64,000 nucleotides of DNA from Stenotrophomonas ginsengisoli (GTDB taxonomy: Bacteria > Pseudomonadota > Gammaproteobacteria > Xanthomonadales > Xanthomonadaceae), in assembly GCF_001431485.1 (NCBI RefSeq), contig NZ_LDJM01000011.1:1-64000 (forward strand), given 5' to 3'. The translations under genes and the position numbers were made by a program. Shown here piece by piece: positions 8,646 through 17,427 of this stretch. Each line of letters starts with the position of its first letter. Position 1 is the first letter of the stretch. A model generated the notes under the pieces. It was not told the origin of the DNA. It saw only the letters and a list, made by a program, of their open reading frames with translations, and did not search any database.

Positions 8646-8773
8646 CAGCACGTGCCGCTCGGGACTGATTGCCGCAGGACCATCGCGGTTGGATGATGGG
8701 CTCGCCGTCCTGGCCACTTCACCCGGCAACGGGGGACGGGGGCGAGAATCCCCACTCAAGTGCCGACGACCGG

Positions 8774-8797
8774 AGCCCCCGCAAGGGGGCTTTGTCA
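8774..8797 (+). terminator. GC-rich hairpin terminator
   Basis: The stem GCCCCC/GGGGGC has a GCAA-type loop and is followed by TTTGT. It closes the H-NS-like transcript. An almost identical hairpin occurs at 9807-9831. Confidence 0.6.
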
Positions 8798-8935
8798 TTT
8801 GTTCCTCGGGTAAAGGTGGTTCTAGGCGGGTGCCAAAGAGCGTAGGAAAGGCAGAATTAAAGCTCTGCTTCGTCTATAATTTGAAAATTCAGGGTTGTCT
8901 CTGATGGTCTGGGGCGTTTCTTACAGGGGAATGAT

Positions 8936-9724
8936 TTGGCACTCGTGACATGCGCTGAATGTAGTCAACAGGTTAGTGACCGCGCGTCGTTTTGTCCTTC
9001 GTGTGGGAATCCCGATGTCCGGCACTCAGTTGAAGCTGCGGATCCCATAACAGAGGAAATACCTAAAGCCCCTTTGGTGAGCGAGCCGCCATCTATATCG
9101 CTGCTCCCACCCTCGCAGCCAACAAGGCAGCCTGATGCGCAGGCGCAAATGGGTGGGCTGGGTGGACTGAAGTTCAAGCAGACTAAGAATCAGCGAAACA
9201 AGCCACGAAGCCTGTGGCCGAAGATTGTCTTGGGGGCGATGATTTTTGGTCTGGGGTATGTTGGGTATACGAACTACCCTGTCATCCTGGCGAAAATCGC
9301 AGGGAAGCCATCGGCTGCTCAAATTGAAGAGTTGTTGGCTGAGCCGTTGTCGAGTTCATTGACCGTGAACGAGTTCAAGGTCCCGGCCAAGTTTGTGGAG
9401 ATTGTCGAAGTAAATGTGCGGAATGTTGAAACTTTCGACAAGCGGGATGGGGTTGTCTTCTACCGGGCGACTGGAAGCGCCGTGGCACGTTTGACGGCCT
9501 CAGGGGCGGCGATCGGAAAAGACGTTGAGGGGCAGATCGGTGCAAATGCTCAGCGTCTCGACTACCGATCGGCCGTAACGGCTGTCTACAGCCGGTTCCA
9601 GGCGCACTCTGCGATGGCTGACGTTCCGGCAGGTACACAATATCCGCTCGGTTTCGAGGTGGTATTGCGAGTGGTCGATGGAAACGCTGTGCTGGTGGAT
9701 GGGCGTGTTTCGTCGAACAATTGA
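8936..9724 (+). CDS. Zinc-ribbon, single-pass membrane protein of unknown function
   Basis: The 262-residue protein starts at TTG 8936 after AGGGGAATGA. Its N-terminus is a double-zinc-ribbon half, CAEC...CPSCG at residues 6-22. A Pro-rich linker follows, and one transmembrane helix at about residues 97-115 (IVLGAMIFGLGYVGYTNY). The C-terminal ~140 residues are extracytoplasmic, with alternating beta-like segments. The ribbon-plus-TM layout is common in small bacterial membrane proteins. It stands alone between two matching terminators, so it behaves as an independent cassette. Confidence 0.6.
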   Translation: MALVTCAECSQQVSDRASFCPSCGNPDVRHSVEAADPITEEIPKAPLVSEPPSISLLPPSQPTRQPDAQAQMGGLGGLKFKQTKNQRNKPRSLWPKIVLGAMIFGLGYVGYTNYPVILAKIAGKPSAAQIEELLAEPLSSSLTVNEFKVPAKFVEIVEVNVRNVETFDKRDGVVFYRATGSAVARLTASGAAIGKDVEGQIGANAQRLDYRSAVTAVYSRFQAHSAMADVPAGTQYPLGFEVVLRVVDGNAVLVDGRVSSNN

Positions 9725-9806
9725 TGCTCGAGCTGGTGCCGTGGTGGAACACCCCAGCGTAGTAAAAATGGTGTCCGAAGCAGCGTTATCCGATGAGCGA
9801 ACAATG

Positions 9807-9831
9807 AAGGCCCCCGCAAGGGGGCTTTGTT
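9807..9831 (+). terminator. Hairpin terminator, second copy
   Basis: The stem GGCCCCC/GGGGGC with a GCAA loop and a T-rich end repeats the hairpin at 8774-8797 almost exactly. It sits between the zinc-ribbon gene and the 3' end of the convergent GIY-YIG remnant. Confidence 0.6.
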
Positions 9832-9832
9832 A

Positions 9833-10621
9833 TCAATTCCGGTTGTAGCCGTGTTCGCGCGACAGCAGCAAGGATTTCCAATGGCTTTCCCGCCCGCAGA
9901 GGTCGTCCTCGGTGGCGGACAGGTCAGCGATTTCCAGAATAGCGAAGCGCAACGCTTGCCGGCGCTCTTCCGTGGCCTCAATGCCAAATTCCTTGCGCAA
10001 CGCCACGTTGCCGCCGTGCCCATTGGCCGCATACGCGCACCAGCGGCCCCAGATCCCGTCGGCCCCCGAGGCCTTGCCGACGTAGAGACGACCGGCGATC
10101 GTGTCGGTGATGACGTAGATTCCCTTCACGGAGGACAGGGCCGCGCGCCAGGCCGCGGTTTGCTGGCGCACCACGGTGTCCAATTGCGCCTTGGTCAGGT
10201 TCACCGCCTTGAAGCCGGGGAAGTCTGAAATGGACAGCCTCTCGGCCAACAGCTCCGTCACCGTCAAATCCTCGGCCAGCGTTTCTCCCTTGGGGTAGGA
10301 GTGGCGCTCGGTGTATCGGCTTTCCAGGAAGAGGCGCCCCACCCATTCCTCGCACGACGGCACCCGTTCCAACGTGTAGTAGAAGTGAGACTTGGGGTCA
10401 GCTTCTTCCACACAGTCCAAGGAGCGGAACAGGCCCGCATAGAGCCAGCGGGTGGGCGATCCCGCGCTGACCAAGGACACAACAAACTCGCGCTGGAAGT
10501 TCCGCTTGCTCTGCCAGCGCTGCCATTCGTCGAACTGACCCTCCAGGAAAACGTCCAGTGGGCGTTCGTTGCCGTTGTAGCGTGCCAGGTGGATCTTGGC
10601 CTTCTTCGCGTCGAAGGGGTT
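9833..10621 (-). pseudogene. GIY-YIG nuclease-domain gene, 5' end removed by an IS
   Basis: On the minus strand the frame encodes a protein with a GIY-YIG core, KGIYVITDTIAGRLYVGKAS, in its C-terminal half. A conserved-looking RESHWKSLLL segment lies close to the C-terminus. The reading frame is open without a start codon until it runs into the inverted repeat of the IS3 element, where TAG ends it near 10,622. Codons upstream of the first usable start (GTG at 10,480) still read as protein, so the gene was longer. The matching 5' part is not found on the other side of the IS, which suggests a deletion as well as an insertion. Confidence 0.65.
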
Positions 10622-10678
10622 CTACCCCGATTTCACGGACACTTACAAGAAGGCCGATACAGGCCATGAGGAGTGTTC

Positions 10679-10966
10679 ATGTCAAAGCGTCGCAAGTTTA
10701 GTGCCGAGTTCAAGCGTGGTGCAGTGGAACAAGCCAGTCGGCCAGGTGTCAGCTGCGCCCAAGTAGCCCGTGAGCTGGGCATTCGTGACAGCCTGCTGAC
10801 CCGCTGGAAGCGGGAGGCACAAACGACGGGGAAAGCCGCCTTTGTTGGCACCGGGAGCCCGCGTGACGAGGAAGTTGCCCGGCTCAAGCGCGAGTTGGCC
10901 CGGATCACCAAGGAACGGGATTTTTTGCGCGAAGCGGCGACGTTCTTTGCCAAGGCATCATCCTGA
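10679..10966 (+). CDS. IS3-family transposase OrfA
   Basis: The ~95-residue HTH protein starts [17 protein letters not shown] and ends in a leucine-zipper-like segment. It binds the IS ends and supplies the N-terminus of the fused transposase. ATG 10,679 has GAGGAG upstream; GTG 10,673 is an alternative. Near its end the heptamer T TTT TTG (10,921-10,927) sits in the correct phase for -1 slippage into orfB, as expected for this family. Confidence 0.85.
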   Translation: MSKRRKFSAEFKRGAVEQASRPGVSCAQVARELGIRDSLLTRWKREAQTTGKAAFVGTGSPRDEEVARLKRELARITKERDFLREAATFFAKASS

Positions 10967-10974
10967 GGTATCAG

Positions 10975-11835
10975 GTGATCGAGCGTTGCCGCGATGAGTT
11001 TCCGATTCGCCTGATGTGCCGCTGCCTGCGGGTTTCGACCAGTGGCTACTACGACTGGAGCAAGCGCCTGCCCAGTGCCCGCCAGCACGACAACGAGCGC
11101 CTGCTGGACCGTATCCATGCGCTGCACCAGGACAGTCGGGGCACATTGGGGGCCGGCCGCATGCAGGAAGATCTGGTCGAGGAAGGGTTGACGGCCAGTC
11201 GGAACCGGGTTGCCCGATTGATGGCGGCAGCCGGCCTGCAAGGCTGGCCGCGCCCGAAACGGCGTGGCCAGCGCTCCCAACCGGCACTGACGCCGCCGGG
11301 CGTGCGCAACCTGTTGGAGCGTGATTTCAGCGCCCTGGAGCCGGAAACCAAGTGGGTGACCGACATCACCGAGATCAAGACCCAGCAGGCCAAGCTGTAT
11401 CTGTGCGTCGTGCTGGACCTGTTTGACCAGCGGATTGTGGGTTGGTCCATGCATCACCGCCAGGACCGGCAGATGGTGATCAGGGCCGTGCAGATGGCGG
11501 TTTGGCAGCGCCAGGAGCAGCATCCATTGATCCTGCACTCCGACCGTGGCAGCCAATTTCGTAGCGGTGATTACCAGGACTACCTGGCCGCCAACGGCCT
11601 GCTCTGCTCGATGAGTGCGGTGGGGCATTGTGGTGACAATGCCGCCTGCGAGGGGTTCTTTGGTCTCCTCAAACGCCAACGGATCTATCGCACAACGTAT
11701 CCAACACTCGATGCCGCCAGGTCCGATGTGTTCGAATACATCGAGCGCCGCCACAATCCCAGGATGCGACGGCGACGGGTCAAACAGGATCAGAAGTTTT
11801 CAGCCCTTTCCAAACAGTCCGTGATTTCGGGGTAG
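10975..11835 (+). CDS. IS3-family transposase OrfB (DDE integrase)
   Basis: The product has the rve integrase core with the DDE triad visible: first Asp in WVTDITEI, second in LHSDRGSQF and Glu in [12 protein letters not shown]. An N-terminal HTH_21-like region includes [16 protein letters not shown] start at 10,975 is possible. The active enzyme is more likely the OrfAB fusion made by -1 slippage at 10,921-10,927, since the orfB frame stays open back through that point. No damage is visible. Confidence 0.85.
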   Translation: MIERCRDEFPIRLMCRCLRVSTSGYYDWSKRLPSARQHDNERLLDRIHALHQDSRGTLGAGRMQEDLVEEGLTASRNRVARLMAAAGLQGWPRPKRRGQRSQPALTPPGVRNLLERDFSALEPETKWVTDITEIKTQQAKLYLCVVLDLFDQRIVGWSMHHRQDRQMVIRAVQMAVWQRQEQHPLILHSDRGSQFRSGDYQDYLAANGLLCSMSAVGHCGDNAACEGFFGLLKRQRIYRTTYPTLDAARSDVFEYIERRHNPRMRRRRVKQDQKFSALSKQSVISG

Positions 11836-11840
11836 AACCC

Positions 11841-12066
11841 GGAGACCAGTTCGTGGTCATCGGCGCCGTTGCGCTGGCCGCCGTAATGCAAGAAGCGTAG
11901 GAGCAAGTGCGAGCAACCAAGGATCTGGACGTGGTGCTGATCGGGGAGGCGCTGACGCCCACGTACAGCCAGCGGTTCTGGGAGTAAATCGAGCAGCACC
12001 TGTCCCAGCCCGGAAAAGCGACCGAGTCGAGCCAAGGGTTGACGCGGTATCACAGTGACGCTGATG
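11841..12066 (+). pseudogene. Decayed nucleotidyltransferase-like fragment
   Basis: Directly after the IS right end one frame reads GDQFVVIGAVALAAVMQEA, stop, EQVRATKDLDVVLIGEAL, a further stretch, then stop. The pattern VxGAxAL...RxTKDLD resembles the start of minimal or AbiEii-type nucleotidyltransferases, in which TKDLD carries catalytic acids. Two in-frame stops and the missing start make it dead. It was probably cut by the IS. Confidence 0.35.
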
Positions 12067-12259
12067 CCGTTGGAAGCGATTACACCCTTAGGACAGTAGC
12101 CCGGCAGTCATTTTGACCTCACGCCAAGGCCGGATCCTTGAAATGTGTGACGTGTATCACTATTCATGGCAAGCTCAGTCAAGGAAATCTCGTCGCGCCA
12201 CTTGAGACGACTAGGACTGATGGTTGACGGGCATTGATCAGCATCCAGGGAGACGGAAC

Positions 12260-13348
12260 GTGACTCAAGTACCAACCCAGCCAGTGGCACAAGAGCCAGA
12301 GCGTCATAGTGAAACCTCGGCATCGGCACCAGAGGCGGTTGCCCCTTTCCGCATTCTGGCCCTCTCAGGTGGCGGATACCGCGGGCTTTACACGGCCAAG
12401 GTGCTTGCACACCTAGAGGCCCACATTGAGGCACCGATCGCCTCGCGATTCGACCTGATCGCAGGTACTTCCATCGGCGGAATACTGGCACTAGCTCTTT
12501 CGCTCGAAATCCCGGCGCTAGCGATGGTCGAGCTTTTTACCCAACATGGCCAGGACATCTTCAAGGCGAGGCGCTCGCTGTGGGGGCTAGTTCGTTCCAG
12601 GTACACCCAGGCCGATCTGTCGCGGTTGTTGAGGACAGACGATATCTTCGCCAGCAGAACGCTTGGAGAATGCAAGCGCCGCGTGATTGTCCCGGCAATT
12701 GACTACAGCAACGGGGTGCCGGTGTTGTTCAAGACACCACATCACGTAGATCTGACCAGGGACCATGCATACGCTATCGCGGATGTAGCATTGGCCACCA
12801 GCGCCGCACCAGCATACTTCCCCAGGCATTCCTTCGATAACCGGCAGTTTATCGACGGCGGTTTGTTCGCAAACGCCCCTGGCCTGCTGGCATTCCACGA
12901 AGCGCAGCACTATCTGGGGGCTAGACGAGATGACATCCATGTCGTATCCATTGGCACGATGTCCTCTCGGTTTACCGTAGATCCACGAAAAAATCGTAGC
13001 GGCGGTACCTACGATTGGGGCGGGATAAATCCTGCCAACACACCGCAGCGCCTGTTCGGCATTGCGATCTCCTCCCAAGAGGCACTCGTCAACTCGATGC
13101 TTCGGCATCGAGTGAAGGCAGGCCAGTACTACCACATAGACGAACCGTTGACGGATGAAAAGTCGAGAGCGGTGGCTCTGGACAAGACTGATGCTGCGGC
13201 ACAGGAAGCACTCCTGGGCGCGGCATCGCAGTCGTCGAAAGAGGCGCTAGGTCAACCGTTGTTCAGAGAGCTTCTCAAGCATCCCGCATCACCACCAACC
13301 TTCTACTACGGCCCTAACATCAATGCTGGAGGTAGCACCCATGCTTAG
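12260..13348 (+). CDS. capV: CBASS effector CapV, patatin-like phospholipase
   Basis: The 362-residue patatin has the oxyanion loop GGGYRG at 37-42, nucleophile elbow GTSIG with Ser71, and the dyad Asp199 in IDGG. CapV enzymes are activated by a cyclic dinucleotide (3',3'-cGAMP for DncV partners) and hydrolyse membrane phospholipids, killing the infected cell. It is the first gene of a four-gene type II CBASS operon and overlaps the cyclase gene by 8 bp. GTG 12,260 is preferred because AGGGAGA lies about seven bases upstream; TTG 12,224 is an alternative. I see no SAVED or other sensor domain. Confidence 0.9.
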   Translation: MTQVPTQPVAQEPERHSETSASAPEAVAPFRILALSGGGYRGLYTAKVLAHLEAHIEAPIASRFDLIAGTSIGGILALALSLEIPALAMVELFTQHGQDIFKARRSLWGLVRSRYTQADLSRLLRTDDIFASRTLGECKRRVIVPAIDYSNGVPVLFKTPHHVDLTRDHAYAIADVALATSAAPAYFPRHSFDNRQFIDGGLFANAPGLLAFHEAQHYLGARRDDIHVVSIGTMSSRFTVDPRKNRSGGTYDWGGINPANTPQRLFGIAISSQEALVNSMLRHRVKAGQYYHIDEPLTDEKSRAVALDKTDAAAQEALLGAASQSSKEALGQPLFRELLKHPASPPTFYYGPNINAGGSTHA

Positions 13349-14528
13349 CCTGCACAAGCTATTTAAGAACGACGGAAATCCTACCAGTCTGGATGAAGTG
13401 ATTACGCCTTCTGCAGCCCAGAAGAGAGCCCTCATGGATGCCAAGAATGACATCCGGGATCATCTTCGAAAGACCATCCGGGAGGCAACTGTTAGCGTTC
13501 TCGGTATGCCTCATATGGTAACTCCGCGCTTCCGGACGCAGGGCTCCTGGGCCTACAAGACCTGTATTAAAGGTGCCCACCTTCCTCCACAGGAAATGGA
13601 CTGGGACTTTGGCGTCTACCTGCCAGTGACGGCGTGGGAGGATACATCACCGCCTCGCGCAATGGCTCGTCTTTACTTCGAGTTCGTGGAGCGCTCACTA
13701 GCCGACTTGTGCGAGCAGAAAGGGTGGGTGCTGGACAATAGCAACAAGCGATGCGCTCGAGTCAAGATCTCGGACTGGGGGCACGTCGATCTGCCGCTCT
13801 ATGCAGCACCTGAAGACAAGTTCAGGGACGTGGCGGAGAAAAGTGTGTTGGACTCTTCCATGAAGCGAACCAATCACCTCCGCGAAAATGCGAGTTTGGA
13901 GGAGTTCTCCGAAAAGGGGGAAATGCCCAATGACTTCTGGGTCCTTATGGACGAAATCCATGTGGCGAAGCGAGATGGAACTTGGCAAAAGTCAGACCCA
14001 GAGCAGGTAGCCAACTGGTTTGATGACCGTGTCACCGAGCACACTGACCAGTTGCGCCGGGTCTGTCGCTATCTCAAGGCATGGAGAGACTACAACTGGG
14101 AGAGCGGTGGGCCCACGTCGGTTCTCATCATGATCATTGTCTCCAAGTCGTTCCTGGCCATTCGCGGACGGGACGACCTTGCATTGGAGAACGCCGCTGC
14201 GGACCTTGCTAAGAGGCTCGCGGATGATGTGAGAGAGGTGGGGATCGACCTCGGCGTGGAAGACTTCAACCGTCTAAGCCCGGCTGATCGGATCGTGGCG
14301 TCTCAAAAGGCAAAAGAGCTTCAGCAAGCCATCTATAACAGTCGCCATTACGGTCCAGGGCTCGTTGGTAAGGCGATCGCGAACATGCAGGCCCACTTTG
14401 GTGACCGGATATCCAACGACGCGTCTCTTGTCGTTGTGGACAACGCGGCCGAAGTCCGCAGTACCGCCGCCGCACGCGTAGCTGCGCCAGCTGTTGGAGC
14501 AACTAAAGCGGGCTGGCGGTCTAAATGA
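13341..14528 (+). CDS. CD-NTase, DncV-like cyclic dinucleotide synthase
   Basis: The 395-residue protein carries the polymerase-beta-type nucleotidyltransferase motif. G68-S69 lies in TQGSWAYKT, the metal-binding Asp pair is D87 and D89 in MDWDFGVYLP, and a third Asp is D150 in HVDLPLY. The pattern around QxMDxDxGxYLP is that of clade A enzymes such as DncV, which make 3',3'-cGAMP. A patatin CapV partner fits that product. ATG 13,341 follows GGAGG at good spacing; ATG 13,323 is less likely. The following gene starts inside its stop codon (ATGA). Confidence 0.9.
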   Translation: MLSLHKLFKNDGNPTSLDEVITPSAAQKRALMDAKNDIRDHLRKTIREATVSVLGMPHMVTPRFRTQGSWAYKTCIKGAHLPPQEMDWDFGVYLPVTAWEDTSPPRAMARLYFEFVERSLADLCEQKGWVLDNSNKRCARVKISDWGHVDLPLYAAPEDKFRDVAEKSVLDSSMKRTNHLRENASLEEFSEKGEMPNDFWVLMDEIHVAKRDGTWQKSDPEQVANWFDDRVTEHTDQLRRVCRYLKAWRDYNWESGGPTSVLIMIIVSKSFLAIRGRDDLALENAAADLAKRLADDVREVGIDLGVEDFNRLSPADRIVASQKAKELQQAIYNSRHYGPGLVGKAIANMQAHFGDRISNDASLVVVDNAAEVRSTAAARVAAPAVGATKAGWRSK

Positions 14529-16210
14529 GCGAGCCTGGCCAAGCTGAGTTGAAATCCCTGTTTGGTCATCTGACCGCACGGGGATTTCAGCAGCTCCCAT
14601 CAAGGGATGGCTCCTGCAGCTTCATTGGCACGCTGCCCTGCAAGTTCGGCGATGCGTCGATTACGCTAAAGATAGTTGACTGGGATTTCGTCAGCTACCC
14701 CATCATAAGGGTCGACGCACTACCGAACGGTGCCCCAGCCCTCATTCCACACATCAGCGCATGGGGTGGCTTCTGCTACTTGGCTCCAGGAACCGTCATT
14801 CTTGATAGGTTCAAACCTGATATTGCAGTTGAGCAGTGCCTGGTGTTCGCGACGAGAGAGTTGGATCGCCTTCTCTCGGACCACACCTACAGGCAAGGTG
14901 AGTTTCAATCCGAGTTCGGACCAAACTGGCATATCGGACAGAATCCGCTTCCAAGACACGTGTTGCTTGGTACCTTGAGAAATGGTGATCATCGCGGCAC
15001 TTCCTACCTGCTGGCGGAAGGGGGGCGCGCAGCGAACCTGATCTCCACAGATGAGACGGAAGCCGCCCGAATCGCTGAGTCCTGCGGATGGGAGGCTCCA
15101 GTGACTGGCCCGTCATCCTGCTGGATCATTCGCTCAACCAAGATGCCGACTCTGATGTCTAGTGGTCTGCCAGGCACCATCGGTGACATGTTTTTCTGGC
15201 TGAAGGCATGGGATGAAACGGTCTATAAGAGGGTCGGGCAAGTATTCGCCCGACGGGACTACCTAGCTCAGCAGGAAATAACCTTCGTCATCGAATCCGC
15301 GGCCGGCTGGCTAGGCTTCAGTATGGAGATAGACAAGACCCTCGCAATGGCATTCCGTAGGAATCCAGGGCAGCTTCGGCAGCGCCTACACACTGCCAGG
15401 CGCGATACGCCCATTCGAAGGGTAGCGGTCTCTGAGATTTCGCCGGAGTTCGTCCATAGCCGCAACCTCACCTTCCCGAGCCTCAAGGATCGGCGCATCG
15501 TTCTGATTGGCTGCGGATCCATCGGCAGCTATCTCTCGCAAGCCCTCGTGCGACTGGGGGCCGGAGCTGGAGACGGTAAGCTGACACTGATCGACCCAGA
15601 CCAGTTGTCACCGGGGAACCTTGGGAGGCACATTCTGGGTTTTGAGTCCCTCTTCAAAGAGAAGGCTGACGCTCTCGCCGAATTGCTCCGTAAGCAGTTC
15701 CCGCACGTAAACATTGTGGCAAAGGCAAGCCCTGCGAGGCTGCCTGGAGACCTCAGGCTGGGGGAGTTGGTCATCGATGCGACGGGAGAAGAAGCGTTGA
15801 GTGAGGCCATCAACTTCCACAGGCTGTCACTACCAGCGGCTGCACGGCCCATAGTCCAATACGTCTGGGTCACAGGACAGGGACAATGTACACAGGTCTT
15901 GTGGACGGACAGTGATCGCCAAGCTTGCTACCGCTGTATGAGACAGAACGATGATGTCAGGACGCCGCGCTTCGACCTAGGGTTGCCGCAGAACCACGAG
16001 ATTGTGAACGGCTGCCAAGCGTTCACTCCCTACGCCGTCTCAGCCCCTATGTCTGCCAGCGCCCTGGCAATTGACCAGATAGCAGCTTGGCTTGGCGGAG
16101 GTGTCTCGCCTCGCTTCAGGACTCGAATGATCGAGGGCAGCACGGCCAGGCAGTTAAAAAACCAGGATGTAAATCCATTGAAAGGATGTCCGGCATGTCG
16201 GAAGCAATGA
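14525..16210 (+). CDS. cap2: CBASS Cap2, fused E2/E1 ubiquitin-like transferase
   Basis: The 561-residue protein has an N-terminal E2-like domain, with the candidate catalytic Cys84 in HISAWGGFCYL. A linker follows, then a ThiF/E1 adenylation domain with GCGSIGSYLSQALVRLG near 333-349 and the LIDPDQLSPGNLGRH acidic loop. CYRCMRQ and a C-terminal GCPAC supply further cysteines. Cap2 conjugates the C-terminus of the CD-NTase to targets and so primes the cyclase. The last residue of the CD-NTase before its stop is a Lys, so the exact conjugated end should be examined. It overlaps both neighbours, indicating a tightly coupled operon. Confidence 0.9.
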   Translation: MSEPGQAELKSLFGHLTARGFQQLPSRDGSCSFIGTLPCKFGDASITLKIVDWDFVSYPIIRVDALPNGAPALIPHISAWGGFCYLAPGTVILDRFKPDIAVEQCLVFATRELDRLLSDHTYRQGEFQSEFGPNWHIGQNPLPRHVLLGTLRNGDHRGTSYLLAEGGRAANLISTDETEAARIAESCGWEAPVTGPSSCWIIRSTKMPTLMSSGLPGTIGDMFFWLKAWDETVYKRVGQVFARRDYLAQQEITFVIESAAGWLGFSMEIDKTLAMAFRRNPGQLRQRLHTARRDTPIRRVAVSEISPEFVHSRNLTFPSLKDRRIVLIGCGSIGSYLSQALVRLGAGAGDGKLTLIDPDQLSPGNLGRHILGFESLFKEKADALAELLRKQFPHVNIVAKASPARLPGDLRLGELVIDATGEEALSEAINFHRLSLPAAARPIVQYVWVTGQGQCTQVLWTDSDRQACYRCMRQNDDVRTPRFDLGLPQNHEIVNGCQAFTPYAVSAPMSASALAIDQIAAWLGGGVSPRFRTRMIEGSTARQLKNQDVNPLKGCPACRKQ

Positions 16211-16674
16211 TCGCAGCTGGTGTCCTTCAGGGAGCTGGACACGTACTCCTTGAAGACGCTGCAATGCACCTGGTACGAGCCTATAGGCAGGATCAACCAA
16301 AAACACCTGAGGCGGGTGGAGTGCTTCTCGGCTTCCGCCGCGGCAACCACCTGCAGGTAACGCACGCTACGCCTCCCGGACAGGATGACAAACGATCAAG
16401 GACGTCATTCTGTCGGGCAGCTGCCGGTCATCAGACCGCTGCTCGGAAGCACTGGCGGATGCACGATGAGGAGGGCGACTATGTCGGGGAATGGCATACG
16501 CACCCGGAAGATATGCCTGCTCCATCCACGATTGACCTTCAGGAATGGTCGATCGTGATGAAGCGGAACCCGGGAAAGCCCATGATCTTCCTGATCGTCG
16601 GACGCAAGGAGGAATGGTTCGGAGTCGGATTGAACGGTCTGCTGAATGCATTTATCCCCATGGCGTTGCCGTGA
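16195..16674 (+). CDS. cap3: CBASS Cap3, JAB/Mov34 isopeptidase
   Basis: The product has the JAMM metalloprotease signature. The catalytic Glu lies in TPEAGGVLLGF, and the zinc ligands are in GEWHTHPEDMPAPSTIDLQEW, i.e. H-x-H followed by S-x-x-D. Cap3 removes the CD-NTase from Cap2-made conjugates and limits activation. The start is ambiguous among ATG 16,186, 16,195 and 16,207. I choose 16,195 because AAAGGA lies eight bases upstream; all overlap or abut the end of cap2. It is the last gene of the CBASS operon and is convergent with the next operon. Confidence 0.88.
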   Translation: MSEAMIAAGVLQGAGHVLLEDAAMHLVRAYRQDQPKTPEAGGVLLGFRRGNHLQVTHATPPGQDDKRSRTSFCRAAAGHQTAARKHWRMHDEEGDYVGEWHTHPEDMPAPSTIDLQEWSIVMKRNPGKPMIFLIVGRKEEWFGVGLNGLLNAFIPMALP

Positions 16675-16731
16675 AAATATGGGGTGACCTGCTTGGTATC
16701 TCTCCCTTCTGCCTCTGTCCCGTAACACTCG

Positions 16732-17427
16732 CTACGAAGCAGGAAAAACAACGAGATCACTGCGCTTACTCATGACCAAGCGCATTGTTGATTCGAAAGA
16801 GTTTAGCCCATCGCATTCATCACTAATGAAGCTAAGCTTCAGCTGCCCCTGAGTAGGAGAGTTGGTCCAGTAGTTGCCAGCCAGGACTTTTCCAGAGTCC
16901 TGCAGAATCAAGTCTCCGTAGCCTGTGGTGATTTTGTTCTCCCCATAAGCCAAACGCCGCATCTCGTAGACATAGGCAAGCCTAGTATCCGAGCTTTTTT
17001 CATCGGTACCCAGCACCTCGATTGTTGAATTCGAAGGCTGCCTCTCGGTGAAGGATTGAACAGACAAAAAGAAGTAGGTCTGTCGTATGACAAACACAAT
17101 CGGAATGGGCGCCGGGACTTCTCCCTTGTCATCCCTCCACGTCGTCTGTAGATGGCCATACCAGATGCCATGAACGCTGGGTCGACCCAGTAGCTTAGAA
17201 AGACGCCCTGACCTCCACGTTTTCTTTGAAAAAAAACCAAGAAATAGCATTGAAAAGGTGACGCCCTTGGGTAGGGCCTTCACTGAAAGCATCAAATATG
17301 ACTGCGACGGTTGGCTTCCTATTAATAACTGCGAAGCGGCCACGAGAAGAGCAAGCGCTACTGATACGCAGCAGGCGGCCATGATCAGGCGCCTCAACTC
17401 GTAAAAATTCAGTGTAATAGGCGTCAT
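16732..17427 (-). CDS. Cap15-like 2TM beta-strand-rich effector
   Basis: The 231-residue protein opens with two transmembrane helices (about residues 15-36 and 52-68). A beta-rich cytosolic domain starting at VHGIWYGHLQTTW follows. This is the SMODS-associating 2TM-beta (S-2TM-beta) layout of the CBASS effector Cap15 and of the 2TM-beta effectors paired with mCpol. In those systems the beta barrel binds a cyclic nucleotide and the TM part disrupts the inner membrane. Its start overlaps the stop of the DAC-like gene (ATGA), so the pair is one transcript on the strand opposite to CBASS. Confidence 0.72.
   Translation of the reverse strand: MTPITLNFYELRRLIMAACCVSVALALLVAASQLLIGSQPSQSYLMLSVKALPKGVTFSMLFLGFFSKKTWRSGRLSKLLGRPSVHGIWYGHLQTTWRDDKGEVPAPIPIVFVIRQTYFFLSVQSFTERQPSNSTIEVLGTDEKSSDTRLAYVYEMRRLAYGENKITTGYGDLILQDSGKVLAGNYWTNSPTQGQLKLSFISDECDGLNSFESTMRLVMSKRSDLVVFPAS

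Larger units (their letters stand above)
10617..11840 (+). mobile_element. Intact IS3-family insertion sequence
   Basis: The ends are inverted repeats: GGGTTCTACCCCG at 10,617-10,629 and its exact complement at 11,828-11,840. The similarity continues inward as a CGGAC-type segment. Inside are orfA and orfB with a -1 frameshift signal and a full DDE triad. The precise boundary and target duplication are uncertain because the flanks are themselves complementary. A second, badly truncated copy of the same left end lies at 18,025. Confidence 0.85.

Noticed and set aside
10458-10480. GTG 10,480 as true start of the GIY-YIG protein
   Set aside because: Protein-like codons continue upstream to the IS boundary, so the gene is truncated rather than starting here.
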